Positions 1 to 10,140 of a stretch of DNA of 64,000 nt are shown here, piece by piece. Position 1 is the first letter of the stretch. Every line of letters begins with the position of its first letter. Both the position numbers and the translations under genes were made by a program. Below the pieces are notes generated by a model. That model was given only the letters and a program-made list of their open reading frames with translations, did no database searches and was not told the origin of the DNA. This DNA comes from Fragilariopsis cylindrus CCMP1102. Lineage: Eukaryota > Bacillariophyta > Bacillariophyceae > Bacillariales > Bacillariaceae. The DNA is taken from positions 682,001 to 746,000 of the forward strand of contig FMBT01000291.1 of NCBI GenBank assembly GCA_900095095.1, in the 5' to 3' direction.

Positions 1-696
1 TATGAACTTCAAAATAAATGATATTATTATCATATTCTCTATTAGTGTTATTACAAGTACTTACAACTTACTCGTTAGAAACTTGTTGATCAGAAGAGCA
101 TTTTTCTTGTTTTTCAGGAACGAAAGCTTATTCAATTTGCCACATGATATTCACCGGTGTCGTTCATTTTGAAGGTTTGTGTACGGTACCAGTACGTTCA
201 ATGTGATTTGAGAGGTAATAGGTATGATTGTTGGCTGATAAAGAAAAATTAAAGTCGAATAAAGAATGGAACTGTCAGGTCCAATTCATTCATTTGGATT
301 TGGTAGGTTTTTTTATTATTTGTTCGCTAAGAACAAACCCAAACATCATTCGAATTCTTACACAGCCACAGAAATTTTGATTTCGACGTGCGTGTCGCGC
401 CGCGTTACATATTTGGGGGAGATAGTCAAGGGGGAGGTATATCCCCAAAGTCGTAATAAGAAGGGGTGATAATATTTTATGACGTCCTTGGTTAAGCGCG
501 TAAGCGGTGTGCGTACTGACTTGTTTTATGATTTAGTCGCCACCCATCAAAATTCGTCAATTTGATAAACAATATATATATTAACCAACAATCAATCGAA
601 TTCTGTACAGTAAATCGGAATGAAGAAGTAAAAAGTAAAGAACCAGCGATATTACATTAGGAAAGATAATAATGCATTAGAAAACACCTGCGAATA
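1..696. other. Intergenic, left edge
   Basis: No supported gene. The only frame of any length (266-469) has no recognisable domain and biased residue content, so I treat it as chance. The last 150 bases are AT-rich and contain the palindromic TGTACAGTAAATCGG string near 605, which recurs at about 56453. This stretch probably holds the promoter of the gene starting at 697. Confidence 0.5.
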
Positions 697-3537
697 ATGA
701 GTAAACCATTACCGACGTCTTCGTCTTCACATAGAATAAAAATGATGTTCTTCCGATTTATAAAGATAATCGACGTCGTCATAAAGCAACGACGGATATC
801 AGTATGGATATTGTTGTCCATCATGTGTAGTACGGTGGTATGGTCATGGACAAGTCAAAGGATAATATTCGTTCCGCTAACAGCAGAATCATATACAAAT
901 TCAATATATCGTCACGATAGACAGCTAAATATAATAAGTAGACAATCGAATTATTTAGCACGAACAAGACCCGCTTCGGCTGCTGCTTCGTTCAGTAGGA
1001 GTAGAAGTAGCTTATTATTTTCTGACCAGCAGGTATCAGACGACCCAGCCATTAATGATTCGGAACTGATACAAACCCTTATTGAAGCCAAAACTACTCT
1101 GGAAATTGACTTAACGCTAAGAAGAGCACTGTATGATGAACATGTCGACGTTGATGACGAGGAGGTAAATCTTATGGGCATACCATTCTCGCGTCTGAGT
1201 TTGAATGCAACAGCAGCAACTCTTCGACGAATGGCGCATATATCAGTACTCGAAGCCCGTACGGAGCTCGCAAAAGAGAATCGTGGAGAAATAATTCTCA
1301 ATACAAGTAGTAGCAACAATGTCAATAAAGCAGTATTATCAGAAAATTCTGTTAGATTACAGAAGCAAATTATCTCGAATCTATTGGAAGCCGTTGGAAT
1401 TAAACTTATGTCACATCGGTCGGCTTTATCACCGTCGTCAAAATCGTCAAAGCCATCAACGTCAACAATACCACATATACAAAAAGAACAAGAACTACCT
1501 GGGGTGTTCCCCTTGTCAGACGTGCTACAGGCTTTAGCAGTATTAGCGCCCAACTCTACAACGAAAGGGAAAATGAGACCATTCGCAATTCTCGTTGTCG
1601 AATTCTTAAATATGCATGATACATCAGATCTTTACAAACTTCGACCGATACGACTTATCCAATGTCTCCAAGCTATGGCAAAACTCGACATCGATCATAC
1701 TGTGTTGCAATCTAATATTATCTCGCGCCTTCTCAAACCGGATGCAGTTTCGACAGTACCACCTCGATTCTTAGCACATGGTTTATGGGCACTAGCGTCC
1801 TTTCAGAGTACAAAAAGAAAAGCGAAAGCAGCGACAAAATCCTCAAACGAAAAAAAGTTTCGACGAGATTATAGTATCGAAGTCAATGAAGGTGATGATA
1901 CAGTCAACAACGATGATACTATGCGACTGTCTAGGGCATTTATGAGGCGTTTGCGTAAACAAAAGATTGCACAAGAGGCTAGCGTAGAAGATATGTGCCG
2001 TGGACTAGCAGCCACTCGTGACTTACTCAACCTTGGAGCCATGACAAATATGGAAGACGAGGCTGCTATCTTTGGATTCACATGTCTACGCACTATTTTA
2101 CAAAGGAAAAATTCCACATTACCATCGTTGTTGATGAATCCAACACAAATGACTGATATGATCTCTTCTTGGGCAACTTTGAGTGATCAAAACCGTGAAG
2201 ATACTGTTATTGCAGATTTACTACAGATTTGCATAGACGATAAAACAATAAAAGAATGCAATATTGGACAATTGGAACTTATCATTCAATCAATACGAAA
2301 GTTGAATGTAACGAATCATGCAGAAGTGACGAAAAGTGTTGGAGAAAGATTTTTAAGTATAGTAGAAGAGAACCAATATTCAAACTTTGAAAACATTTAT
2401 CCCAGATCTACCAACCAAATATTAAGATGGAGCTGTGTTCATCGAAGAAATAAGAGCGTTATGGAGCCATTCATAAATACTGCATCTCTCCTGTTTACCA
2501 AAAGATCTTTTTTGGAACGAAGCACCGTTGAAGAAATAGCTAATTTTCTTTGGTTTTTATCAATAAAATGCTATTTTGACGAGAATATTCTAATAAATAT
2601 TGGTGAATGCCTATTAAAACCCGAGATGGTGGATGCCTGCTCTCCCAAGATGGCTAGCAGAATCCTTGCAACGTTTACCTCATTGGTTGTATTAAACGAA
2701 GAATCCTGTTCGGAATCATTGACGGATCTAAAGCAAGATTTGTTCTACAGCTATGGTGGGCTCTTACTATCGCAGTCATTATCCCCCGCAGAAATATCTT
2801 CTTCTTTGTACGCGTATGCGAAAGCGAATTATGTTCAGGACATGGGGGTGTTTGATCACTTAGTCAAACTTTTGGCTTCTTCTATGCATATTTGTTCTCC
2901 AAGACAATTATCACAAACATTGTGGTCTTGTGGCAAAATGATTAAATGGGAACGACAGGAAAGACTCCTGCCAGAGGAACAGAACATTAAAAAGGAGGAT
3001 CCACCTTACCTCGAGGATGCTTTGAGTATCATGAAAGAACTTTCTAGTCGGGCGGAAGATCTTTCGCCCGCGGATGTTGCACAGACCATCTGGGCAATGG
3101 GAAGATTGGAGATTCAAGATGATAAACTGATGTCGATATTTGCCAATAGGGTGGTGAATATTTGCTCTTCAATGAATTCTGTCGAGGTCTCTAATGTCCT
3201 ATGGGGCATAGTTAGAGTTGGATATAATGATAGGGAGCTGATAAGAAGCCTATCAGATCGATTAACTACGAATGATATTCGTATTTCTCCTCGAGTAGCA
3301 GCCAGTGTTCTCTTTTCGATGGGTAAGTTGACCTGGAAAGACGAACATTTGTTCCACAAATTATCAATGATTATGATTGACCAAATCCAAGACGTTAATG
3401 CGCAAAGTATTGCGAACACTCTTTGGGCATTCCAAGCCATTCGCATTCGGGCTCCAAGTGAACTACTGAATATTTGGGCTATAACACGACTTGGACTCAA
3501 GCCGGCAAGTTTGAAACAACTTTCAGAACAAGAATAG
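697..3537 (+). CDS. OPR-type (octotricopeptide-like) helical-repeat protein, likely organellar RNA-binding
   Basis: A single uninterrupted frame encodes 946 residues. The C-terminal 350 residues carry a run of degenerate helical repeats with a shared core, for example SPRQLSQTLWSCGKM, SPADVAQTIWAMGRL, NSVEVSNVLWGIVRV and NAQSIANTLWAFQAI. This LWA(l/m)xx(l/m) pattern is typical of octotricopeptide and related FASTK/RAP-type proteins, which bind organellar RNAs and control their stability or translation. Earlier copies appear at residues of about 290-390 (RLIQCLQAMAKL, FLAHGLWALASF). No RAP domain is seen at the end. Residues of about 36-54 form one hydrophobic segment preceded by basic residues, which could be a signal anchor or part of a bipartite plastid presequence. 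The class is well supported; the RNA target and the compartment are inferred. Confidence 0.72.
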   Translation: MSKPLPTSSSSHRIKMMFFRFIKIIDVVIKQRRISVWILLSIMCSTVVWSWTSQRIIFVPLTAESYTNSIYRHDRQLNIISRQSNYLARTRPASAAASFSRSRSSLLFSDQQVSDDPAINDSELIQTLIEAKTTLEIDLTLRRALYDEHVDVDDEEVNLMGIPFSRLSLNATAATLRRMAHISVLEARTELAKENRGEIILNTSSSNNVNKAVLSENSVRLQKQIISNLLEAVGIKLMSHRSALSPSSKSSKPSTSTIPHIQKEQELPGVFPLSDVLQALAVLAPNSTTKGKMRPFAILVVEFLNMHDTSDLYKLRPIRLIQCLQAMAKLDIDHTVLQSNIISRLLKPDAVSTVPPRFLAHGLWALASFQSTKRKAKAATKSSNEKKFRRDYSIEVNEGDDTVNNDDTMRLSRAFMRRLRKQKIAQEASVEDMCRGLAATRDLLNLGAMTNMEDEAAIFGFTCLRTILQRKNSTLPSLLMNPTQMTDMISSWATLSDQNREDTVIADLLQICIDDKTIKECNIGQLELIIQSIRKLNVTNHAEVTKSVGERFLSIVEENQYSNFENIYPRSTNQILRWSCVHRRNKSVMEPFINTASLLFTKRSFLERSTVEEIANFLWFLSIKCYFDENILINIGECLLKPEMVDACSPKMASRILATFTSLVVLNEESCSESLTDLKQDLFYSYGGLLLSQSLSPAEISSSLYAYAKANYVQDMGVFDHLVKLLASSMHICSPRQLSQTLWSCGKMIKWERQERLLPEEQNIKKEDPPYLEDALSIMKELSSRAEDLSPADVAQTIWAMGRLEIQDDKLMSIFANRVVNICSSMNSVEVSNVLWGIVRVGYNDRELIRSLSDRLTTNDIRISPRVAASVLFSMGKLTWKDEHLFHKLSMIMIDQIQDVNAQSIANTLWAFQAIRIRAPSELLNIWAITRLGLKPASLKQLSEQE

Positions 3538-3802
3538 TGCATTAAAGTTATTTTACTATTATTTAATTTAGTATTACTATTCAGACTTAAACGTGGAAAT
3601 ACAAACTATTAGAAACAAATGTATTTGATATAAAGAAACTAGAAATTACCTCCGCTGCAGAAGCTATTTGGCAATCCAAATAGTTGCTAAATCACAGCCG
3701 TGCGTGTATGTGTAACGAACCCTAGACATTTTTTCAAATATCATCGTTTGTCGTAGTCTTCGAAAATCAATTGAATTACTAACTTCATTGAACAGCAGGG
3801 TT

Positions 3803-5717
3803 TTAATTCTGTTGCTGAAAGTATTTAAAAAGTACACTGAAAATTGCGCCTTGAATACAATTGGTGAGCAACCGAGTTTGGAGACCTCTACCGAATAATC
3901 CCATTAGTCCATCCTTTTCTATTATCATTTGTACAATCTCTTGATAGGTTTTATCACCCTTCGTAGTAGAATCATTTCCTTCCACGCCGTTTCCATCAGC
4001 GTCCCCCAGTCGTGCCGTTTGCTTGGTAGTTTTGATAACACGAAGGCTATTGGAAGAAATATCGGAGACCGAAGATGCGCAAATTCCAAGCAAAGCTGAC
4101 CGTGCCAAAGATAGTAGGAGATCGTCCGATGCCAACACAGTTGGCAACAACCCATCGACGTAATTGTATGTCAAAAACCTAGTAACAAACAAGGGCCAAA
4201 ATGAGGACGCCTATTTATTTGAATAATATACAATATAGTATACAGGATAAGCATTTTTTACTTACCAAGGGAAATGACCAGCTGCTGTGGCGGCCGCCTG
4301 AGCAAGAGCTCCGTTGTACAGTGGTCCCGGACCTTCCTTTTTGACAATACTTATTAGGCTGTTAAGGCCTTCCTTTCCTTCGACCTGAAGGGCTATTAAA
4401 AAGAAAAGAGTGTTGGGTTAAGTGTACGATATAATTGCACTTGGGGGTGAGATATTTCATTCAAGATATGGCAGCACAGCACAGCACAGCACAGCAAGAT
4501 GTTATATTAAGTTTAGAGTACTGACCTGTTTTGGATGCATCAATCGGCATCAAAACGATTCGCCAGAGACCGGCAGATACTGTTAAAAAGAAAAGAGTGT
4601 TGGGTTAAGTGTACGATATAAATAATTGCGCTTGGAGCGAGATATTTCATTCCAGATACGGCAGCACAGCACAGTATGATATTATATGAAGTTTAGAGGT
4701 ACTGACCTGATCCTAGTCCAGTCTTGACATAAAGCGGTAGTGATTGTGTTTCTTCAAAGCTATCTAGCAATACTAGAACACCAACGTTTGCCGCGGTGTC
4801 ACCGAATCGGGTCAGTGGTCCTTGTATACTGTTAAAAAGAAAAGAGTGGTGGGTGAAGTGTACGATATAATTGCGCTAAGGAGTGAGATATTTCATTCAA
4901 GATACGACGGCATCACAGCATGATATATTACATTAAGTCTAGAATACTGACATAGCGAACTGCAGGCCTTGATACAGTCGTGGAATTCCACCTTCTTTCC
5001 ATAGTTCCTTCAAACTAGAGACGAGGTCACCACCGTATCGATATTGTCGATTCATCGACGTACGCAGCCACATCAAACTTAAGACCTGAACCACTGCAGC
5101 AGAAGCACCAGCCTTTCCTCCACCGATGGCTCGTTTGGTTGCCTTTTGAAAGATAGAATTCCAATCTACTGTCCCTGTCCTGTTGTGGTTGCTATTTCTA
5201 TATTGGAACTTATTGGATGAGAGGAACTGCTAATATCTGCTGTCGCAGAGGCGATATCTGGATGTGTTCCAATCAAAGTAAATACGAAACCAACAGTAAG
5301 TATACTAGCTAATATCCTCCGACTTTCTAAATCCACGTTATAGGTATCAATGTCACTATCAGTATCACCATTATTATTATTCAAAACATTGCCGATGCCT
5401 ACTAAATGTGATTCGGATTCTGTATTCGAAAGTAATGCATCGTGCTCGATATTCTTATTAAACACATTGTCGAAGTCTACTACTAAATGGGATTCGGATT
5501 CTGTTGTTTTCGGAAGTATATTGTGCTTGCTCCTCGAAGGTTGTGTCGTCGAAGATGTCGTCGAAAAGGAAGAAGCTCGTGGTAGTACGGTTACACCAAG
5601 AATAAACAAAATAAAGCAGCAGTAACCAATACTGATAGTTAGAAGTGGCATCGGTGGACTCCGACTAGTATGGTTCATTCCTTGCATGATTGCTTTCTGA
5701 TCCTTTTTCCAATTCAT
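3803..5717 (-). CDS. Mitochondrial-carrier-family (SLC25) transporter, five or more exons
   Basis: Coding pieces on the minus strand are 4952-~5165, 4707-4828, 4526-4579, 4266-4392 and 3803-4178. They splice in frame at GT-AG sites into three carrier repeats. Visible landmarks are MWLRTSMNRQYRYGG (repeat 1), QGPLTRFGDTAANVGVL, PIDASK (the Px[DE]xx[KR] signature of repeat 2), AGHFPWFLTYNYVDG, and a degenerate third repeat ending GLFGRGLQTRLLTN. SLC25 proteins exchange metabolites across inner organelle membranes; the substrate cannot be read here. The 5' piece (about 5166-5717) has an N-terminal hydrophobic stretch ending PRASSFSTT, resembling a signal peptide with a plastid-type F site, then a second hydrophobic segment. 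It lies one frame off from the carrier exons near 5166, so an unseen intron or a one-base error joins them. The start is uncertain: ATG at 5717, 5687 or 5678. Confidence 0.8.
4393..4525 (-). repeat. Introner-like intron copy A
   Basis: A 133-nt intron of the carrier gene, phase 1. On the minus strand it begins GTCAGTACTCTAAACTTAAT and ends CTCTTTTCTTTTTAATAG. It is nearly identical over its whole length to the next two introns. It differs mainly in an expanded GCTGT run and in the AATAG acceptor. Confidence 0.85.
4580..4706 (-). repeat. Introner-like intron copy B
   Basis: A 127-nt intron, phase 1, with the same donor GTCAGTAC and the same acceptor tract CTCTTTTCTTTTTAACAG as copy C. It shares the internal block GAATGAAATATCTC and the block ATATCGTACACTTAACCC with copy A. 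The 54-nt exon between copies A and B is unlike its neighbours, so whole-exon duplication does not explain the similarity. Confidence 0.85.
4829..4951 (-). repeat. Introner-like intron copy C
   Basis: A 123-nt intron, phase 2, with donor GTCAGTATTC and acceptor CTCTTTTCTTTTTAACAG. It aligns end to end with copies A and B with scattered substitutions and small indels. The different phase from A and B argues for separate insertion events. Confidence 0.85.
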
Positions 5718-6119
5718 TCCTTGCAATGATGCAATATCAACGCTGTTTTATTCGAGATAATATTATGATAACATATATTATAGAAGTACTGTATCATCTT
5801 GCTTTCATACTTGTTCCCCACTCGTCATCGGCGTGATAGCGTCATCGTCGAGAACAAATAATAATAATCTTAATTTTTGATGTGGCAGCAGTTACTGCCT
5901 TTTTTTCACGACTGGACAAAATATTGAGCAAAGAATCAGGATAATCGCTTCCCCCTCACAAGCATCAAAAAAATTATAACAACAAAATGTATTTCAACTT
6001 TTCCACTCTCTTCTTTGTATTACTACACTACACTACTTCGAACTTGTCTAATCAGGCAGGAATAAGGTCAGTATGAAATGTTACCACTCCTACAAAAATG
6101 ATGAGGTCCTAAGTATTAT
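5718..6119. other. Intergenic between two minus-strand genes
   Basis: AT-rich, with no coding frame I can support. It should contain the 5' UTR and promoter of the carrier gene and the 3' UTR of the SET-domain gene. Confidence 0.4.
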
Positions 6120-8025
6120 TTATCTAATATCTACTGGTAGACCCATCTTATCCAGTCTATCCTCTAGGGCAGTTTTCTGTTTCATTCCATACCTGCGCTC
6201 TTCTCCTGGTAACAGTTGTCCCAATGTACTGCCTTCGGCACGATCTAAATCGATCTCATCCAGACCGGATTTTCGCATTTGATTTTCCAAGGCAGCAATA
6301 GTCCGCTTTAACAGTCGCTTTTCATTCCGTCGATGACGAATGGCCATCCGTTGATTGTAGGAGAGGAGACGAAACATTCCCTTATCCTTAATCAAGGCAG
6401 CATCATCCTCTTCAGTGTTGGGGTATTTGTCAATTTGTCGAGTGACCGCTTCGATCACCGAGGAAAGAACGGCCGCTTCATTGGCGGCAGATATTGTTCG
6501 AGAATAATCAAAGTCATTCAACGGCTTTCCACGAGTATCGTCCGGCGTCATTTGCATCAACCGAAGAAATTCTAAGAGTTCCACCGGGTATCGATCCGCA
6601 TAACAGGGAAAATCAACTAAACTTTCCCGTCCTACTGACGCTAAGAATGTGACCTTCTCCTCTGCCAATGGATCGACGGGGATCGTATCATCATTCAACT
6701 CTTTTACAAACGACTCGGTAAGAGGTGCAATTGCAACAGTCACGTCTACAGAATTATACGGATTCCTTTCCACAGCAAAACCATAAAGTAATAGAAGCTC
6801 CGCATTCGATTTCTGGCCGTACGATATATAAATTTGTTCCATTCGACGGTAGCCTCTGTCGGCATACAGAATAACTTCCTCCTCACCACTAGAAAATAAC
6901 CAATCACCATCCTCTCTTGCATCAATGTAAGCTTGTGAGAAAGGCGAATGGTTGATAAGATCTGCATAAGGAACCATTGCGAGAGTTTCGCCTTCCTTAA
7001 GATTACGAAGACGGATTGCACGAGAAAATAACATCGCGAATGCCCATGTCCAATTTTCCATTGTATAATGCTACAAATAAATATCAGGGTAAAATTAAGG
7101 TTGGTGAGAGGATAAGCGTTTTTTTTTTCCTTCTCAATGATCTCATTGTATCGAGTCTAGAGACAGAGAGGAAGCCAAATCCGGCACGATTTACATAGTC
7201 AAATTATACACATACCTCTATTGGAAACCGACTAGGGTATTTGTTACAAAGTCCATCATCTCCTCCTAACAAGCTATCATACTCGCGTTGGAGTTTCATC
7301 TGCAAGGATTGGGTTGCCGCAATGACGGGAGAACCATTTAGAAAGGAAAGATCATCATCACTCCATGTAAAGGTAGGATTAACTTCTTCCGTTTCTGGGA
7401 GAACATCAATATATGGCTTAAAGAAGGATTTGTCTCCCAGAACATATCGCTCATGAATTAATTGACAAGCAACGGCAAGGTACTCATTGATATCACTCGG
7501 TAGAACGTCCTTTCCAAGTGCCGTTCTAGCAGAAGATTTCGTCAAGCATAATTTGATAGGAACTTTTAAAAGATTATCTCCGTCATTTATATCACGTCGA
7601 GCTAGTAGACCTCGTCCAGATGATTCATTTGTAATTTCATCCTTAGTTTCAGTAGAAATTGCCATCGGATGAGGAGCCTCTCCCCACGTAGATTCTTCAC
7701 TCAAGTACACACCACCTTCCTCACTCAACCACGAAACAAGCCTAGCGTTTGCAGTCAACTTCGGATTTGCTCCAGTCTTCTTTCCCAGCAATCCCTTCAT
7801 TTTCATTTCTTCTTCAAAGACGCCAGGGATAGCTGCTGTACTTTCTAATAATGCTTTGGCCCATTCCTTATCACCTCCCTCACCGCTCGCCATTAATATT
7901 CGTGTCGTGGTGATTGTCGCATCGTGATGGTAAGTCTGCCCATTAATATTCGAGGGTACGAATGCTTCAGATTCTATAGAAAAAAAGAATAATATTATTG
8001 ATACGGACGTGACGAACAACCTCAT
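6120..8025 (-). CDS. SET-domain methyltransferase, RuBisCO LSMT/SETD3-like, plastid-targeted
   Basis: Two exons (7216-8025 and 6120-7070) joined by a 145-nt intron with donor GTATGT and acceptor TTGTAG give 586 residues, phase 0. The N-terminus is a signal peptide ending SEAFVPS, matching the diatom bipartite plastid presequence with F at the cleavage site. The split SET domain starts at GRGLLARRDI, continues FLNGSP, and has the catalytic signatures YADLINHSP and ISYGQKSNAELLLLYGF. The C-terminal part with a run of basic helices fits the substrate-binding region of the RuBisCO large-subunit methyltransferase family. Members use S-adenosylmethionine to methylate lysine in RuBisCO or fructose-bisphosphate aldolase, or histidine in actin. 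Plastid location is inferred from the presequence; the substrate is not known. Confidence 0.85.
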
Positions 8026-8530
8026 TTTTTGGTTAGTTTGTACTGTTTTTTCTATTGCAATTGGGGTGGTAGAAGGTATGCAGTATGCGATGACTGCTGC
8101 ACGGAAAGGTTTGATAAGATCCAGATTTGACAGACAGAGAGGGAGAGAGGAGGATGAAGATCCGATCCAAGTATAGTAAAAAGGAAAGCAGAGCTTCAGA
8201 CGAAAAGAAGTTTGATGTCTGCTCCTGAGGTGTTTTATGGATGTTTTGATTGTTGTTGTTATTGTTCTTATTCTTTCTTTGTATTATTACCGTACAGCGT
8301 TGTTTCCGTAAAACAAACACTTGAATTCTTTATATTTTTTAATAACGTGACTCCACGTGGTTGACGGACGAAGACGGACGAGCATTAATTATTTGCACGT
8401 CTCGAAAAAGAGTAAAAGATCTTTTTCGTTTTTTTTTCTTTTTGTAAGAATTGGTTATGAATTCTGAATGAGGATAAAAGATAACATCACGTTCACCGAC
8501 ATGGGATCGAAGGTTAATGGAGATTCATAG
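8026..8530. promoter_or_regulatory. Shared divergent promoter region
   Basis: About 500 bases separate the divergent starts at 8025 (minus) and 8531 (plus). The stretch is AT-rich with T-runs and no supported frame. It must hold both promoters, but no specific element can be named. Confidence 0.4.
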
Positions 8531-9246
8531 ATGTATCAGGTACTAAATACTAGGAAATCTGTTCCTTCACCGAATCAATTAGGTCATTTCTTTCAGGCTG
8601 CATCCTCTTCTTTTTGCCTTCAAGACCGCCGTCATTACAGTGATACGACGATAGCTACAACTAGTAGGATGGAATCTACTACTCCTCGTTACAATGGACC
8701 CCATCCTAACGAAATGAATCATAAGCAAAAGGAAATACACGACTATATTCTCAAGTCACGGCCCAGACTGGTTTAAGTGGCCCGTTCGGACCTTGGCTAG
8801 CAGTACCAGAAATAGCAGAGCCAGCATCACAACTTGGTAAAGCGTGTCGCTACGATACGAGTTTATCCCTTCGCGAATCGGAACTTGTTATACTATTGAC
8901 CGGTGCTAAGATGCGGTGTTCTACCGAATTTAATATACATAAGGGAGAAGCATTGAAGGCTGGTATTAGTATGGATATTATTTCTGCAATTCCTCGTGAC
9001 GATGACTTTAGTCTCGAGACTGTACAGAGAAAACTCATTCCATTGCTAGAAAATTCTCGAGAAAAGGCTATTTTAAATTTTACAGCTGAGTTGCTAGAAA
9101 CAAGTACGGTTTCAGACAAAACTTATTTTGATACTAAAACGGCGTTAGATAACAAGGATAGTGTTCTGGTCGAAATTACTAGCATCACGGGCTACTACAC
9201 ATACGTTGCCTATACATTGAATGTATTTCGGATCCCTTTCAAATAA
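8531..9246 (+). CDS. Carboxymuconolactone decarboxylase/AhpD-like protein, one frame slip
   Basis: The protein reads from ATG 8531 to about 8767, then shifts one base and continues QTGLSGPFGPWLAVPEIAEP through LRESELVILLTGAKMRC and IHKGEALKAGI to the stop at 9244-9246. This layout (PRxGLxGPFGPWL, then the helical RExxIL core and Hxxx(A/G) helix) matches the CMD family PF02627. The CxxC redox pair of true AhpD is absent; only a lone Cys is seen, so peroxidase function is not implied. The first 40 residues are rich in Ser, Arg and His and end RRHYS, like a mitochondrial presequence. The slip (net -1) breaks an otherwise well-kept protein and resembles the other slips in this stretch, so I read it as an assembly deletion rather than a dead gene. 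Confidence 0.7.
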
Positions 9247-10140
9247 CAATGATGGGTAGCATTATATCGAAATGTTGTGTGCGATACAAGTACTGTCTAG
9301 AAAAAATCGCAATATCACGGCTTCGTTGACTTATAGACTGAATGCATTGATTGATCATTCGTAATAAATCAGAGAAATAAACTAAATGGAAACTACTAGA
9401 GTCTGGGGTCTGAGACAGACATCGAAAAAATCAATCTATTCAATGGTTTGAAACAAGCTTTTTATAATTTATTTATCTGAGCGAATTACTTGGTTTGCTT
9501 TATTTTACAAAATGATAACAATAAATTTGTACTCGACTTAAAAACAACATCTTATTGTTGTATAATATGATTCGATCAATTAAAAAAAAATTCTAAAGTA
9601 CAGGAAAACTCATCTTCACATTTGAAATATTATTATTTATCATTACTTGTATGATCAAATCCAGAAGCTTATCTGAGATTCACGACTTTAGAGTTAGGTG
9701 ATCCATATTATCATCATCATTGATTATTTTCTAGAATTCTTAGTTTGTCAAGTTACTCTGTCTCTATAATAATGTTTTACATAATAAAATACAGCGAGTA
9801 CACATAACTTAGTTAATCGTGAACCTCGTCAAACAATTCGCTTCGGGTCATCAATTTTTAGTCACGTAGGATCTAACGTTAGCCACTAAAAGTACATTTA
9901 GTCCTGCGTATCTGACGCGGTAACATACTTGAAGTATGATCAAACAATAAATGAGGAGTGAGGGTCATATTCAATATAATAATATAATGTTCCATATATG
10001 CCAATACTGTAACAACTTCCACGAACACTACTTTCGAAACTGCCCATCATGTCGTCAATAATACTCACAATACCACAAAATGGAATAACAGATTCACCAG
10101 TCGAAGAAAGCAACGATTTCAAAGTATAAAAGAAAAATCG
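9247..10140. other. Intergenic, about 0.9 kb
   Basis: Very AT-rich, with homopolymer A and T runs and no coding signal on either strand. It holds the 3' end of the CMD-like gene and the promoter of the SGNH gene. Confidence 0.5.

Noticed and set aside
266-469. Short plus-strand frame near the left edge
   Set aside because: No domain, biased residues, no promoter or splice support; likely chance.
951-1553. 200-codon minus-strand frame inside the OPR gene
   Set aside because: Shadow of the real plus-strand gene; Ser- and Cys-rich with no domain.
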